Below are positions 37,782 to 46,494 of a DNA stretch of 64,000 nt, piece by piece (position 1 is the first letter of the stretch; every line of letters begins with the position of its first letter). The position numbers were made by a program, and so were the translations under genes. Under the pieces are notes generated by a model that saw nothing but the letters and a program-made list of their open reading frames with translations, made no database searches and was not told the origin of the DNA. This DNA comes from Bifidobacterium sp. ESL0732 (GTDB taxonomy: Bacteria > Actinomycetota > Actinomycetes > Actinomycetales > Bifidobacteriaceae): positions 186,001-250,000 of the forward strand of contig NZ_CP113920.1 of NCBI RefSeq assembly GCF_029395535.1, written 5' to 3'.

Positions 37782-38450
37782 TTACTTCCATTCAAGCCCG
37801 TGCAAGGAACGGATGGTGCGGATGCGTTCGGCGTTGTTGCGCGGTTCGTCGCACATCGTGGCGTACCAGCGCGGATTGGTCAGCTTGTCATCGACGTCCA
37901 CAATGGTCGCAACTTCCGGTCCGAACTGGAAATGAGTGTGGGCAATTAGGCCACCGTTTTCGCGCTCGGTGCGTTCCGGCATAGGTTCCATCATCATTAG
38001 CCAGCGGAATGGCCAGTCGGTATTGGCTTGTGCTGATCCGGTTTCGCTCGCAGGATTCACAATTGTCGGCTCCACCGCTCGCAGTAGCAGGTTGGGTTTG
38101 CCTTCCAACCCCTTGGCTACGGTGTGGTCCGGTGCGTAACGGGCCGATCCGAGGTTTTGCCCATCGGCGGCAAACCAGGTGATTTCGATGCTGTTGGTTC
38201 CGTCCGTACTGGGTCGGATTTCCCAATTGCCAAGCTTTGATGCATTTCCGTTCATGGCTGTGGCGTTCAGCGGCTTCCAGAACGCGCGCGGGTCGGGGCC
38301 GAACGCCTTGGCGAACCGCGCAGGAATGGTGCCGTTCGCAATCGCAGATTCCACTTCCTGCCATGCCTGTGTGAGCACGGGGTCGTCGGAATCGAGCCAC
38401 AGCTCGAAATTTTCCCAGCGCCCCTGCCAGTCGGAAATCTTGAGTTCCAT
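37782..38450 (-). CDS. ZinT/YodA-like lipocalin-fold protein linked to an ECF transporter
   Basis: The 222-residue product has no signal peptide or membrane helix. Its start (MELKISDWQGRWENFELWL) resembles the opening of the ZinT/YodA metal-binding domain (SDWxGxWxS...L). Near the C-terminus, AHTHFQFGPE recalls the ZinT HFH zinc-ligand segment, followed by a PRWYATMCDE stretch comparable to its WPTYYP. Length and strand pattern fit a calycin fold. It is the last gene of an operon with the ECF A, T and S genes (15 bp from the ATPase gene; RBS AAAGGAT). It may bind a metal or the transported ligand in the cytoplasm. The similarity is modest, so the call is tentative. Confidence 0.5.
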   Translation of the reverse strand: MELKISDWQGRWENFELWLDSDDPVLTQAWQEVESAIANGTIPARFAKAFGPDPRAFWKPLNATAMNGNASKLGNWEIRPSTDGTNSIEITWFAADGQNLGSARYAPDHTVAKGLEGKPNLLLRAVEPTIVNPASETGSAQANTDWPFRWLMMMEPMPERTERENGGLIAHTHFQFGPEVATIVDVDDKLTNPRWYATMCDEPRNNAERIRTIRSLHGLEWK

Positions 38451-38465
38451 TTGGTTATCCTTTCG

Positions 38466-39965
38466 TTATAATCCGAGCCGAACGACTCGGTCGCAGCTTG
38501 ATGCCGCAAGTTCATCGTCGTGAGTGATGACCAGCACGCATTTGCCGAGATCGGTAAGCCGACGCAGCATGTTGCCCACCTGTTCCATGTGAAACCGGTC
38601 AAGCCCGCTGGTCGGCTCATCCAGCACGATGAATTCCTTGCCTGAGAGCATGGCGGAGGCGATGGCGACGCGCTGCTTCTGCCCGCCGGAAAGGCTCATC
38701 GGGTGGCGCTCGTCAAGATTTTCAAGCCCCAGCAAGGCAAGCACATCATCACAGTTCTCGGGTTCGCCTGCGCTGAGCAGCACCTCTTCGCGCACGCTAT
38801 CGGAGAAGAGCTGGTAGTTGACGTCCTGCATCACCAGAAAGCTATGTTGGTTGAGTTCACGTCTTTTGGCAGCATGCCCGCTCCATTGCACCGTGCCGGA
38901 AAGTGGCTTGACCAGCCCGCACAATGTCTTGGCCAGCGTTGATTTCCCGCATCCGTTGTGACCCATCAGTGCGACACTTTCCCCGGCTCGCAGCGTGAGA
39001 TTTTCGATGTGTGCCACGGGTCGGTTGCGCCGATAGCCGATGGTCAGGTCGTGCACCGAGATAAGAGCTTTGTCGAAATCGTCTTTGTCGGTGGATTCGG
39101 CGTTGTCATTGGCGCTGTCGATGTATTGTGTTTTCTTGGTGACTTCAACTTGGTATGGTTTCAGGTCCAGAGTGCGCAAGCCCAATTGTGCCAGTTGTTG
39201 ATCGCTGAATCGTTGAAATTCTGCTGATTTCCAGCTATTGGTGACATGTCCGTCTTCAATCAGAATATAGCGATCCGCAAGATCGCGCGACCACGCGAGG
39301 CGGTGTTCGGCGATGACGATGGTGACGCCAAGCCGCTTTATAGCCGTGATCATGTCGCGCAGTTGCGCAATCGCAGTGTCGTCAAGGTTGCTCGTCGGTT
39401 CGTCCAAGACCAAGACTTGCGGTTTCAGCATACAGGCCGCCGCGAAAGCGATACGTTGTTTCTCGCCTCCGGAAAGCTCGAAAATACTGTGTCCAAGCAG
39501 GTGTTGCAAGTCGAATGCGTTTGCAATTTTATCGATGCGCATCTTGATTTCGCTCGGTTCCATACCGTTGTTTTCGCATGGAAAGGCGAGTTCGGCGGTG
39601 GTGTCGGTATTGAAATATTGTGTTTTCGGGTTCTGGAAAACGCTGCCTATCAACGGTACGTAGGCCTCGATGGGCGTCTTGCCCGCCTCACATCCCGCGA
39701 CGTTCGCCAAACCCGCGAAAGCCCCGGCGAAGTAGGTAGGGGAAAGGCCGTTGAGCAGTCTGGTGAGTGTGGTCTTGCCGCAGCCCGATTGTCCGCAAAG
39801 CATCACGCATTCGCCCGGCGCAACGCGGCAAGTGGCTGAACGCAGCGAATCACTGTCGGCACCTTGATAGCGGAAGGAGGCATCGCGTACGTTAATGATC
39901 GGGGTGGCGCTATCGTTGTCATCGATATATAAAGTATCGGTTCCTTCGTTCGTTTCGTTCACCAT
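38466..39965 (-). CDS. ECF transporter duplicated ATPase (EcfA-EcfA' fusion)
   Basis: This 499-residue protein is two ABC ATPases in one chain. The first has Walker A GQSGCGKTT, signature LSGGEKQR and Walker B LVLDEPTS. The second has GHNGCGKST, LSGGQKQR and FIVLDEPTSG. It powers an energy-coupling-factor importer with the adjacent EcfT and S proteins at the inner membrane face. The ATG at 39965 has GGGAGG just upstream and overlaps the end of the EcfT gene by 7 bp, indicating coupled translation. A Asp/Asn-rich linker (about 250-290) joins the two halves. Confidence 0.92.
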   Translation of the reverse strand: MVNETNEGTDTLYIDDNDSATPIINVRDASFRYQGADSDSLRSATCRVAPGECVMLCGQSGCGKTTLTRLLNGLSPTYFAGAFAGLANVAGCEAGKTPIEAYVPLIGSVFQNPKTQYFNTDTTAELAFPCENNGMEPSEIKMRIDKIANAFDLQHLLGHSIFELSGGEKQRIAFAAACMLKPQVLVLDEPTSNLDDTAIAQLRDMITAIKRLGVTIVIAEHRLAWSRDLADRYILIEDGHVTNSWKSAEFQRFSDQQLAQLGLRTLDLKPYQVEVTKKTQYIDSANDNAESTDKDDFDKALISVHDLTIGYRRNRPVAHIENLTLRAGESVALMGHNGCGKSTLAKTLCGLVKPLSGTVQWSGHAAKRRELNQHSFLVMQDVNYQLFSDSVREEVLLSAGEPENCDDVLALLGLENLDERHPMSLSGGQKQRVAIASAMLSGKEFIVLDEPTSGLDRFHMEQVGNMLRRLTDLGKCVLVITHDDELAASSCDRVVRLGL

Positions 39966-40783
39966 AAGCCTCCCACGGACGTGCACAAAAGCAGTGTGCA
40001 AACGGCCATATAGTACCAATCAAGAGGCCGCAAACCGATTTGCACCACGCTCGTGTGCGTCCCAGGCAGGCTGATGCCCTTGGTCAGTGCTGCCACCGTA
40101 AGGTCTTGGGTCACTTCCGTGCTATTCATCAGCAGAGGAACTAGTATATATTCCAGCGAGCGCATCGGATGTCGCAGCAGGCCAAGCCAGCCGGAAGCAA
40201 TGCCGCGCAAAGTCATGGCCGCGCGGATTTGGCGGTAATCCTCGCGCACGGTGGGGAAGAACCGAATCATCACCATGAACGTGATGATGATTGATTCCGG
40301 CGTGTGCATCTTCCGCAGTGCGCAGACCATTTCGCCGATCGAGGTGGTGGTGAAGGTGTAGGCGCCTGCGACCAGGCAGGGATACATGACCCGCAACCCG
40401 ACCACGATCATCGCAATGAACGAGAATGCGACTCCGGAAGCTACGGGAAGCAGCGTGGTGACGGCCAGCATCGCCGCATAGATAAGCGTGAGCCGTACGC
40501 CCGTTCGCCATTGCTTGTGCTGTCCCGACAAAAAGAAAGGCAGCAGCAACAGTGCCGTGATGCTCGCTTCGATGGCGACGTGGACGTGGAAAAACAGCAA
40601 CAGGCTCGAGAGGAGCAGCAGATACAGTTTTGTCCGCGGGTCTAGCCGAAAACCTGTCTTTCGCCCTGTCGGTTGGGTTGCGGCAGAACTGGTTTGCTCG
40701 AGTTGTGCAACCGCTTTGTCGCTTCTGGCACTTTTGATAGTCATGGTCATGGTCGTCACGCTGTTGGCTGGCCGGGCCTCCAT
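39959..40783 (-). CDS. ecfT: ECF transporter transmembrane coupling protein
   Basis: A 274-residue EcfT (CbiQ-like) protein. It has a polar N-terminus (about 50 residues), then five or so membrane helices and a cytoplasmic coupling region with the AMTLRGIA motif typical of EcfT (Ala-Arg-Gly type) before the last helices. It links the duplicated ATPase to the S component. The ATG at 40783 overlaps the S gene stop as ATGA and is preferred; internal Met codons at the MTMTIK segment are alternatives. Operon order is S, T, A-A, ZinT-like. Confidence 0.87.
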   Translation of the reverse strand: MEARPANSVTTMTMTIKSARSDKAVAQLEQTSSAATQPTGRKTGFRLDPRTKLYLLLLSSLLLFFHVHVAIEASITALLLLPFFLSGQHKQWRTGVRLTLIYAAMLAVTTLLPVASGVAFSFIAMIVVGLRVMYPCLVAGAYTFTTTSIGEMVCALRKMHTPESIIITFMVMIRFFPTVREDYRQIRAAMTLRGIASGWLGLLRHPMRSLEYILVPLLMNSTEVTQDLTVAALTKGISLPGTHTSVVQIGLRPLDWYYMAVCTLLLCTSVGGLW

Positions 40784-41610
40784 CAGATGATGCCTGCTTT
40801 CTTGAAGTGCTTGCGCATCAGCCATTGCCCAAAGATGCCACCGAGGATGGCGCAGATAAGAATGGCCACCATGGTGATGGCGAAGCTGGTCATGTTGATG
40901 TTGGTGAATATCGCGTTTATGTAATGCGTGCTTTTGCCACGAGCCCGTAAGTTGGCCACGTAGGCGTCCTTCATAAAGTAGAGCGGCAGCGACGGGCCGG
41001 TGTCGCCATAGCAGAAGATGACGTAGCTTACGAGCAGGCCGATTTTGCTTTTGTAATGGCCGGCGAGTCCGATGAGGTCAGCTATCAATGAGCAGATGAC
41101 GAAGGGGATGAACGAAAGCGGGAAATGCCCCGAGATGAAGAAGAAAATGCCCATCACGCAACCCATGATGGTGATGGCGCCGAATTTCTGGACCCGGGCG
41201 ACCAGAAGCATATAGACGCTGCCGGCGATAAGGGCGGCAACGGCAGGCGCGATGCTTGAAAGACCGGGGATGAGGATGCCAGAGACCATCACGGCGATGA
41301 ATACCAGAATGAAATAAAGCGCGGTGAATACGCCGATGGAAACGAAGTCGGGGATGGTCAGGCGCTTGAGATGCGACACTGCGTCGTTTTTCATCGGGGC
41401 CGCGGTCTGGTAATTTGCGGGCATTGCCGCCGGCGCAGCATCGCCAGACGTTCCTGTCGTTTTTGCACTTGTGCTTAGTATCGTAGCCGCATCGGGAGTT
41501 GTCGTTGCGTCCGCCATCGTGGTTTGTTCGGTTACTCGGGAAGCTGCCGTATTTGGTGTCGTTTCTGCGGCTTGTCGGGTGGTTTCGCCGTCCGAATCGT
41601 TGGTGTTCAT
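40783..41610 (-). CDS. ECF transporter S component, Trep_Strep family
   Basis: The 275-residue product has a long Thr/Ala-rich N-terminus (about 80 residues) and then five to six membrane helices. The pattern IPDFVSIGVFTALYF, GCVMGIFFFISGH and YGDTGPSLPLYFMKD matches the PF09605/TIGR02185 Trep_Strep family of ECF substrate-binding subunits. The substrate of that family is not settled. The ATG at 41610 is chosen; one at 41637 is possible. It is first in the operon, so it and its neighbours form a complete dedicated ECF importer. The ZinT-like fourth gene hints at a metal or metal-chelate substrate. Confidence 0.8.
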   Translation of the reverse strand: MNTNDSDGETTRQAAETTPNTAASRVTEQTTMADATTTPDAATILSTSAKTTGTSGDAAPAAMPANYQTAAPMKNDAVSHLKRLTIPDFVSIGVFTALYFILVFIAVMVSGILIPGLSSIAPAVAALIAGSVYMLLVARVQKFGAITIMGCVMGIFFFISGHFPLSFIPFVICSLIADLIGLAGHYKSKIGLLVSYVIFCYGDTGPSLPLYFMKDAYVANLRARGKSTHYINAIFTNINMTSFAITMVAILICAILGGIFGQWLMRKHFKKAGII

Positions 41611-41947
41611 GCTCAATCTTTCGTTGATATTGTGCACGTTGTGTGCATTTCGTCAATGCAGTGAGCATGTTTCGCAGAGTAACTGCGCTTATGGGACGTC
41701 TCTTCATCAAGCAAGTGCGCCATGCCACTATCCGAAAATGCTAGCGGAGAATCGCAAAATATGGAAGAGTTTTTGAGATTTTTTTCTGAGGTTTGTCGCG
41801 ACCTTTGTGATGAGGTGGCAGGTAAATTCCCTCTTTATGAGACTGGCCGACTCTCCTTTACGAGACTGCATGCCAGTGGAATGGGAGCGATTCAGAGCTC
41901 TTGAAATCGTTGGAGTTACGCAATATTAGAGATTTCGTGCCGAGTTG
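41611..41947. other. Intergenic region upstream of the ECF operon
   Basis: About 340 bp between the ATPase gene end and the S-component start. A 60-codon plus-strand frame (41722-41904) lacks a convincing RBS and family features. No clear terminator or riboswitch-like fold was recognised. Confidence 0.35.
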
Positions 41948-43105
41948 CTATTTCAGCAGATAATCTTTAGCTGATACGAACCGACCGTTGGGTGTACGGT
42001 AGCTGATGTTTCCGCGATAGACTACCTGGCGCTGTTCAATTGGGATATCGAGGTCGCGGCCGACTGTTTTCAGATGGCGGAAGAAATCGTCTTTTGGTGT
42101 GATGCCGGACTTGATTTCGATGAGTTGTGGCTTCAACGAATCGGTCATGTCCATCAGGTCGACCTCCACGCCGTTGGAATCACGGTAGAAATAGAGCCGG
42201 GATTCACTGTTCGTGTTGAACCCGCGTTTGAGCGTCTCTTCGACGATGAGGTTTTCAAATACGGCTCCGCGTTTGGGGTGGCGGATTAGTTCGTCAACGC
42301 TGCGAATACCGAGCAGGTAGCACAGCAGACCCGTGTCGTAGAAATAAAGTTTTGGTGTCTTCGTAAGCCGCTTGCGTGCGTTCGAGAAATATGGCGGCAG
42401 CAGAAACACGATATAACTGGCTGCGAGGATATTCAGCCATCCCTTCGCAGTGTTCAACGATATTTGTGATTCCCTGGAGAGATGGGTCGTGTTCAGTAGT
42501 TCTCCGGAACTTTGTGCACAAAGTTGCAAGAACGTTTCGAATGATGAAAAATCACGGATATTGGAAAGCGTACTCACGTCGCGGCGGACGTATGTTGACA
42601 GATAGCTTGAATAGAACGTCCCTTCAGGCACGTCTGTTTCGTAAAGGTGCGGATACCCGCCTCGGAAGGTGAATTCATCGACGCTCGGAACGCTCGGAAT
42701 CCCTTGGACTTCTTTGTAGCTGAGCGGCAGTAACTCCAGAATCCCCACTCTGCCGGCCAATGATTCCGTGATGTTTTTGTTCATCAGGAAGTTCTGCGAT
42801 CCGGAAATCAAATATTGTCCGGTCTCGTGACGTTCGTCTGAGACTGCTTGCATTTCTGGAAACAAATCAGGCGCGTATTGCATCTCGTCGATGAACGAGT
42901 GAACTGGTTGGGTGACCATAAACCCTTCAGGGTCGGTATTGGCTGAATCCCGTAAGCGTCCGAGTTCGAGATTGAGGTAGGTGTAGTCAGGAAATGCGTT
43001 GCGGAGCAAGGTTGATTTTCCTGATTGGCGCGGTCCCATAACAGAGACGATGGGGAACCAGGTTGCCATTTTCTTGGCTTCTTCAGTGAGCAATCGAGGA
43101 ATCAT
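41948..43105 (-). CDS. AAA ATPase with DUF4143 (archaeal-type/orphan toxin-linked ATPase)
   Basis: A 385-residue P-loop ATPase with Walker A GPRQSGKST (about 24-32), Walker B-like HSFIDEMQYAP and the sensor SGSQNFLM. A C-terminal DUF4143 domain (about 190-345) with LYFYDTGLLCYLLG and an ESRLYFYRDSNGVEVDLM nuclease-like motif follows. The VEVDLMDMTDSLKPQLIEIKSG segment resembles the D-(E/Q)-x-K core of PD-(D/E)xK folds. Many such genes are mobile and of unknown role. AAGAAAG precedes the ATG. A remarkable 8 x 23-bp repeat array begins only 13 bp upstream of the start codon. Confidence 0.85.
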   Translation of the reverse strand: MIPRLLTEEAKKMATWFPIVSVMGPRQSGKSTLLRNAFPDYTYLNLELGRLRDSANTDPEGFMVTQPVHSFIDEMQYAPDLFPEMQAVSDERHETGQYLISGSQNFLMNKNITESLAGRVGILELLPLSYKEVQGIPSVPSVDEFTFRGGYPHLYETDVPEGTFYSSYLSTYVRRDVSTLSNIRDFSSFETFLQLCAQSSGELLNTTHLSRESQISLNTAKGWLNILAASYIVFLLPPYFSNARKRLTKTPKLYFYDTGLLCYLLGIRSVDELIRHPKRGAVFENLIVEETLKRGFNTNSESRLYFYRDSNGVEVDLMDMTDSLKPQLIEIKSGITPKDDFFRHLKTVGRDLDIPIEQRQVVYRGNISYRTPNGRFVSAKDYLLK

Positions 43106-43117
43106 AGTCGCGCTTTC

Positions 43118-43301
43118 TTATGATGATTTGTCAATTCGAATTATGCAAATCTGTCAGTTCAGGTTATGATAATCTGTCAATTCGAATTATGCAAATCTGT
43201 CAGTTCAGGTTATGATAATCTGTCAATTCGAATTATGCAAATCTGTCAGTTCAAGTTATGCAGATTGTCAATTAAGGATTATGCAATCTGTCGGTTGATG
43301 A
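43118..43301. repeat. Eight exact-length 23-bp tandem repeats (iteron-like)
   Basis: Eight units begin TTATG at 43118, 43141, 43164, 43187, 43210, 43233, 43256 and 43279 with no length change. Units alternate between a form ending TGTCAATTCGAA (with the palindrome AATTCGAATT across the junction) and one ending TGTCAGTTCAGG, so a 46-bp dimer is visible; the last two units have diverged. Read on the minus strand, units contain TTGACAG, like a -35 box, facing the ATPase gene. Confidence 0.95.
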
Positions 43302-43555
43302 TAATCGCATACGGTGTGTGCGTCTCAAAATCGTTGGTATTCCGCCATGTCAAAGACTTTTGGCAGGGCTTTTTCGCGTTCCGGCTTGGAGTGTTTGTGC
43401 GTGTTGGGTTACGTTGAAATTGCCGAAACGGTTGCCGGCGGCTCAGACGAGAGCATTCGTTCGATATCGCAAGAAACGGGAGTGATTGAAGTACTCTTGA
43501 ATGAACGCATGGCAGTGAAGCGTTTGTAGGACGAGAAAGATGGAAAGGCATAGCG
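43302..43555. other. Gap between repeat array and XRE gene
   Basis: About 250 bp without a supportable gene. GGCAGGGCTTTTT near 43355-43367 is identical to the 3' half of the terminator at 32518-32530, with an imperfect GCC/GGC partner upstream, and may be a decayed or minimal terminator. The XRE promoter should lie in the right half. Confidence 0.4.
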
Positions 43556-44152
43556 ATGGCGGTCGAGATGCAGTTGGGTGGTCAGATCCGTGACCATCGC
43601 GAGGCAATGGGCTTGTCGCAGGATGATCTGGCTGGCAAGATCTTCGTCTCCCGCCAGACGGTTTCGAATTGGGAGACCGGCCGTACCTACCCCGACGTGC
43701 AGAACCTCCTGCTTCTGGGCAATCTTTTCGGCATCACACTGGACGAACTGGTCAAAGGAGATGTGGAAAAGATGAACGAAGAAATCAAGCGCAACGGCAC
43801 ACGCATACTGACGCTGTTCATTGTGGGGTGTGTGTTTATCGCGGCGGGGCTCGTGATGACGGTGCTGATGGTCTTCAAAGGCCAAGGCCCTGCCCAGGCA
43901 TGGCGATGGTTCGCGCCCATTAGCATGGTGCTCTATTTGTGCGGCCTTATTGCGGTCGGCTGGTGCTACAAGTTGCAACGCGATATCGATGTGCTGACCT
44001 ATAAGGAGCTGCGCCAATATCTGGCGGGGGATGAGGTCGACCGTTCGTCGCGCAAGGGCAAGCCGCTAAGTACCAAGCAGATTGTTGTCATTGCGATTAT
44101 TTGCGCTTTCGTCGGCGCCGTAATGGGTCTGTTCTCGTACAAGTTTCTATGA
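43556..44152 (+). CDS. XRE-family regulator with C-terminal membrane segments
   Basis: A 198-residue protein. The N-terminal XRE helix-turn-helix occupies about 8-65 (IRDHREAMGLSQDDLAGKIFVSRQTVSNWETG, a very typical sequence). Three hydrophobic segments (about 83-105, 118-137, 170-192) make it a membrane-anchored DNA-binding protein, a layout known for Firmicutes and bifidobacterial regulators whose signal is unclear. GGAAAGG precedes the ATG. It may regulate itself or the neighbouring ATPase through the tandem array; this is a guess from position. Confidence 0.88.
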   Translation: MAVEMQLGGQIRDHREAMGLSQDDLAGKIFVSRQTVSNWETGRTYPDVQNLLLLGNLFGITLDELVKGDVEKMNEEIKRNGTRILTLFIVGCVFIAAGLVMTVLMVFKGQGPAQAWRWFAPISMVLYLCGLIAVGWCYKLQRDIDVLTYKELRQYLAGDEVDRSSRKGKPLSTKQIVVIAIICAFVGAVMGLFSYKFL

Positions 44153-44399
44153 TTGCGCACTCGCACTAACTCTTGGCTGCTAAAGATAATATGTAGGTAT
44201 TCACGTCTTTCTTTTGGTAACCATGGGTTAGTGTAAGTTAATCTTTGCCAATAAGGAGAAATAATTCGTGATTTGACGGCTTGCGCGAGAATAGTCAACG
44301 TCGACCAAGATTTTTATTCAAAATCATTTTATGCCTTATAAGTTATCAAAGCCTTGAAATTTCAGCGTTTTACAGCTATAGAATCCCTGATTTCAAAAA

Positions 44400-44420
44400 G
44401 TTGAGCCAAAAAGACTCAAG
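44400..44420. promoter_or_regulatory. HAIR box 1 (HspR operator)
   Basis: GTTGAGC-N7-ACTCAAG matches the HAIR consensus CTTGAGT-N7-ACTCAAG, to which HspR binds in actinobacteria to repress the dnaK operon. It lies just upstream of the TATAAT at 44441-44446. Confidence 0.9.
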
Positions 44421-44440
44421 TTTTTTGGGGAAATCGGGAA

Positions 44441-44446
44441 TATAAT
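44441..44446 (+). promoter_or_regulatory. -10 box of the dnaK operon promoter
   Basis: TATAAT lies between the two HAIR boxes, so HspR bound at both would cover the promoter. A good -35 hexamer is not seen; the region upstream is T-rich. Confidence 0.65.
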
Positions 44447-44458
44447 TTGAGATTAAAA

Positions 44459-44479
44459 GTTGAGTGTAGTAGGCTCAGG
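44459..44479. promoter_or_regulatory. HAIR box 2 (HspR operator)
   Basis: GTTGAGT-N7-GCTCAGG is a slightly weaker HAIR element, 59 bp after the first. It lies just downstream of the probable transcription start. Confidence 0.8.
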
Positions 44480-44602
44480 TTTTGGAACATGTAACAGGTG
44501 CGAACCTGGATGCGGGCCGCGAGCGACGAAACGAACGTCGTGCAACGGCACCGGACCCGAGCGAACAGATGTGAAACGTAACGAATATAAGGAGAAACGA
44601 AT

Positions 44603-46492
44603 ATGGGACGTGCAGTAGGTATTGATCTTGGTACCACAAACTCTTGCATCGCAACGCTTGAAGGCGGCGAGCCCACGGTCATCGTGAACGCCGAGGGCGC
44701 TCGCACCACCCCGTCGGTGGTCGCGTTCAGCAAGTCCGGCGAGATTCTCGTAGGCGAGGTCGCCAAGCGTCAGGCTGTAACCAACGTCGACCGCACCATC
44801 AGCTCGGTCAAGCGCCACATGGGCACTGACTGGTCGGTGGACATCGACGGCAAGAAGTGGACTCCGCAGGAGATTTCCGCACAGATTCTTATGAAGTTGA
44901 AGAGGGACGCCGAGGCGTACCTGGGCGAGCCGGTGACCGACGCGGTCATCACCTGCCCTGCATACTTCAACGATGCACAGCGTCAGGCCACCAAGGACGC
45001 CGGCAAGATCGCAGGCCTCAACGTGCTGCGTATCATCAACGAGCCGACGGCTGCGGCACTGGCTTACGGCCTTGAAAAGGGTAAGGAAGACGAACGCATC
45101 CTGGTCTTCGACCTCGGCGGCGGCACCTTCGATGTGTCTCTGCTGGAGATCGGCAAGGATGAGGACGGCTTCTCCACCATTCAGGTGCAGGCCACGAACG
45201 GCGACAACAAGCTCGGCGGCGACGATTGGGATCAGAAGATCATCGATTGGCTCGTCAGCGAGGTCAAGAACAAGTACGGCGTCGATCTGTCCAAGGACAA
45301 GATCGCCCTGCAGCGCTTGAAGGAAGCCGCGGAACAGGCCAAGAAGGAACTTTCCAGCTCCACCGAAACCAACATTTCGATGCAATATCTGGCCATGACC
45401 CCCGACGGAACGCCTGTCCACCTCGACGAGACGCTGACCCGCGCCCACTTCGAGGAAATGACTTCCGACCTGCTCGGCCGTTGCCGTACGCCGTTCAACA
45501 ACGTGTTGCACGATGCGAACATTTCGGTTTCCGACATTGACCATGTGGTCCTCGTCGGTGGCTCGACTCGTATGCCCGCTGTCAAGGAGCTCGTCAAGGA
45601 ACTCACCGGTGGCAAGGCCGCGAACCAGTCCGTCAACCCGGATGAGGTCGTGGCGATTGGCGCTGCGGTGCAGTCCGGCGTCATCAAGGGTGACCGCAAG
45701 GACGTCCTGTTGATCGACGTCACCCCGCTTTCCCTTGGTATTGAGACCAAGGGTGGCATCATGACCAAGCTCATCGACCGCAACACCGCCATCCCGACCA
45801 AGCGTAGCGAAGTCTTCTCGACCGCTGAGGACAATCAGCCTTCCGTGCTGATTCAGGTCTATCAGGGTGAGCGTGAGTTCGCCCGCGACAACAAGCCGCT
45901 GGGCACCTTCGAGCTGACCGGCATCGCTCCGGCTCCTCGTGGCGTCCCGCAGATCGAGGTCACCTTCGACATCGACGCGAACGGCATCGTGCACGTGTCC
46001 GCTAAGGACAAGGGCACCGGCAAGGAACAGTCCATGACCATTACCGGCGGATCCGCTCTGCCTAAGGACGAGATCGACCGCATGGTCAAGGAAGCCGAAG
46101 CCCACGAGGCCGACGACAAGAAGCGCAAGGAAGACGCCGAGACCCGCAACACCGCCGAATCCTTCGCCTATCAGATGGAGAAGATGGTCAACGACAACAA
46201 GGACAAGCTCTCCGATGATGTCGTCAAGGAAGTCACGGCCGATGTCAACGACCTGAAGGAAGCCCTGAAGGGTGAGGACATCGACAAGATCAAGTCCGCA
46301 CAGGAGAAGCTGACCACTTCCTCGCAGAAGATCGGTCAGGCGCTCTATGCACAGCAGGGTGCTGAAGGTGCCGCGGGTGCCGGTGCTGCTGGTGCGGCAG
46401 GCGCAGGCTCCAGCTCGTCCTCGTCCGATGACGACGACGTGGTTGACGCCGAAGTCGTTGACGACGATGACGACAAGAAGGACAACAAGTAA
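44603..46492 (+). CDS. dnaK: Hsp70 chaperone DnaK
   Basis: The 629-residue chaperone has the actin-like ATPase domain (about 1-360: [10 protein letters not shown], the phosphate loop [15 protein letters not shown], and [10 protein letters not shown]). The interdomain linker [13 protein letters not shown] leads to the substrate-binding domain, the helical lid and a C-terminal Gly/Ala then Asp/Glu-rich tail. It folds nascent and stressed proteins with GrpE and DnaJ. GGAG precedes the ATG. It is first in the dnaK-grpE-dnaJ-hspR operon, under two HAIR boxes. Confidence 0.98.
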   Translation: MGRAVGIDLGTTNSCIATLEGGEPTVIVNAEGARTTPSVVAFSKSGEILVGEVAKRQAVTNVDRTISSVKRHMGTDWSVDIDGKKWTPQEISAQILMKLKRDAEAYLGEPVTDAVITCPAYFNDAQRQATKDAGKIAGLNVLRIINEPTAAALAYGLEKGKEDERILVFDLGGGTFDVSLLEIGKDEDGFSTIQVQATNGDNKLGGDDWDQKIIDWLVSEVKNKYGVDLSKDKIALQRLKEAAEQAKKELSSSTETNISMQYLAMTPDGTPVHLDETLTRAHFEEMTSDLLGRCRTPFNNVLHDANISVSDIDHVVLVGGSTRMPAVKELVKELTGGKAANQSVNPDEVVAIGAAVQSGVIKGDRKDVLLIDVTPLSLGIETKGGIMTKLIDRNTAIPTKRSEVFSTAEDNQPSVLIQVYQGEREFARDNKPLGTFELTGIAPAPRGVPQIEVTFDIDANGIVHVSAKDKGTGKEQSMTITGGSALPKDEIDRMVKEAEAHEADDKKRKEDAETRNTAESFAYQMEKMVNDNKDKLSDDVVKEVTADVNDLKEALKGEDIDKIKSAQEKLTTSSQKIGQALYAQQGAEGAAGAGAAGAAGAGSSSSSSDDDDVVDAEVVDDDDDKKDNK

Positions 46493-46494
46493 TT

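Noticed and set aside
41722..41904. 60-codon plus-strand frame between ECF and ATPase genes
   Set aside because: No convincing ribosome binding site, no recognisable fold and no partner.
43118..43301. Tandem repeats considered as a CRISPR array
   Set aside because: Units are contiguous with no variable spacers between them, and no cas genes are nearby.
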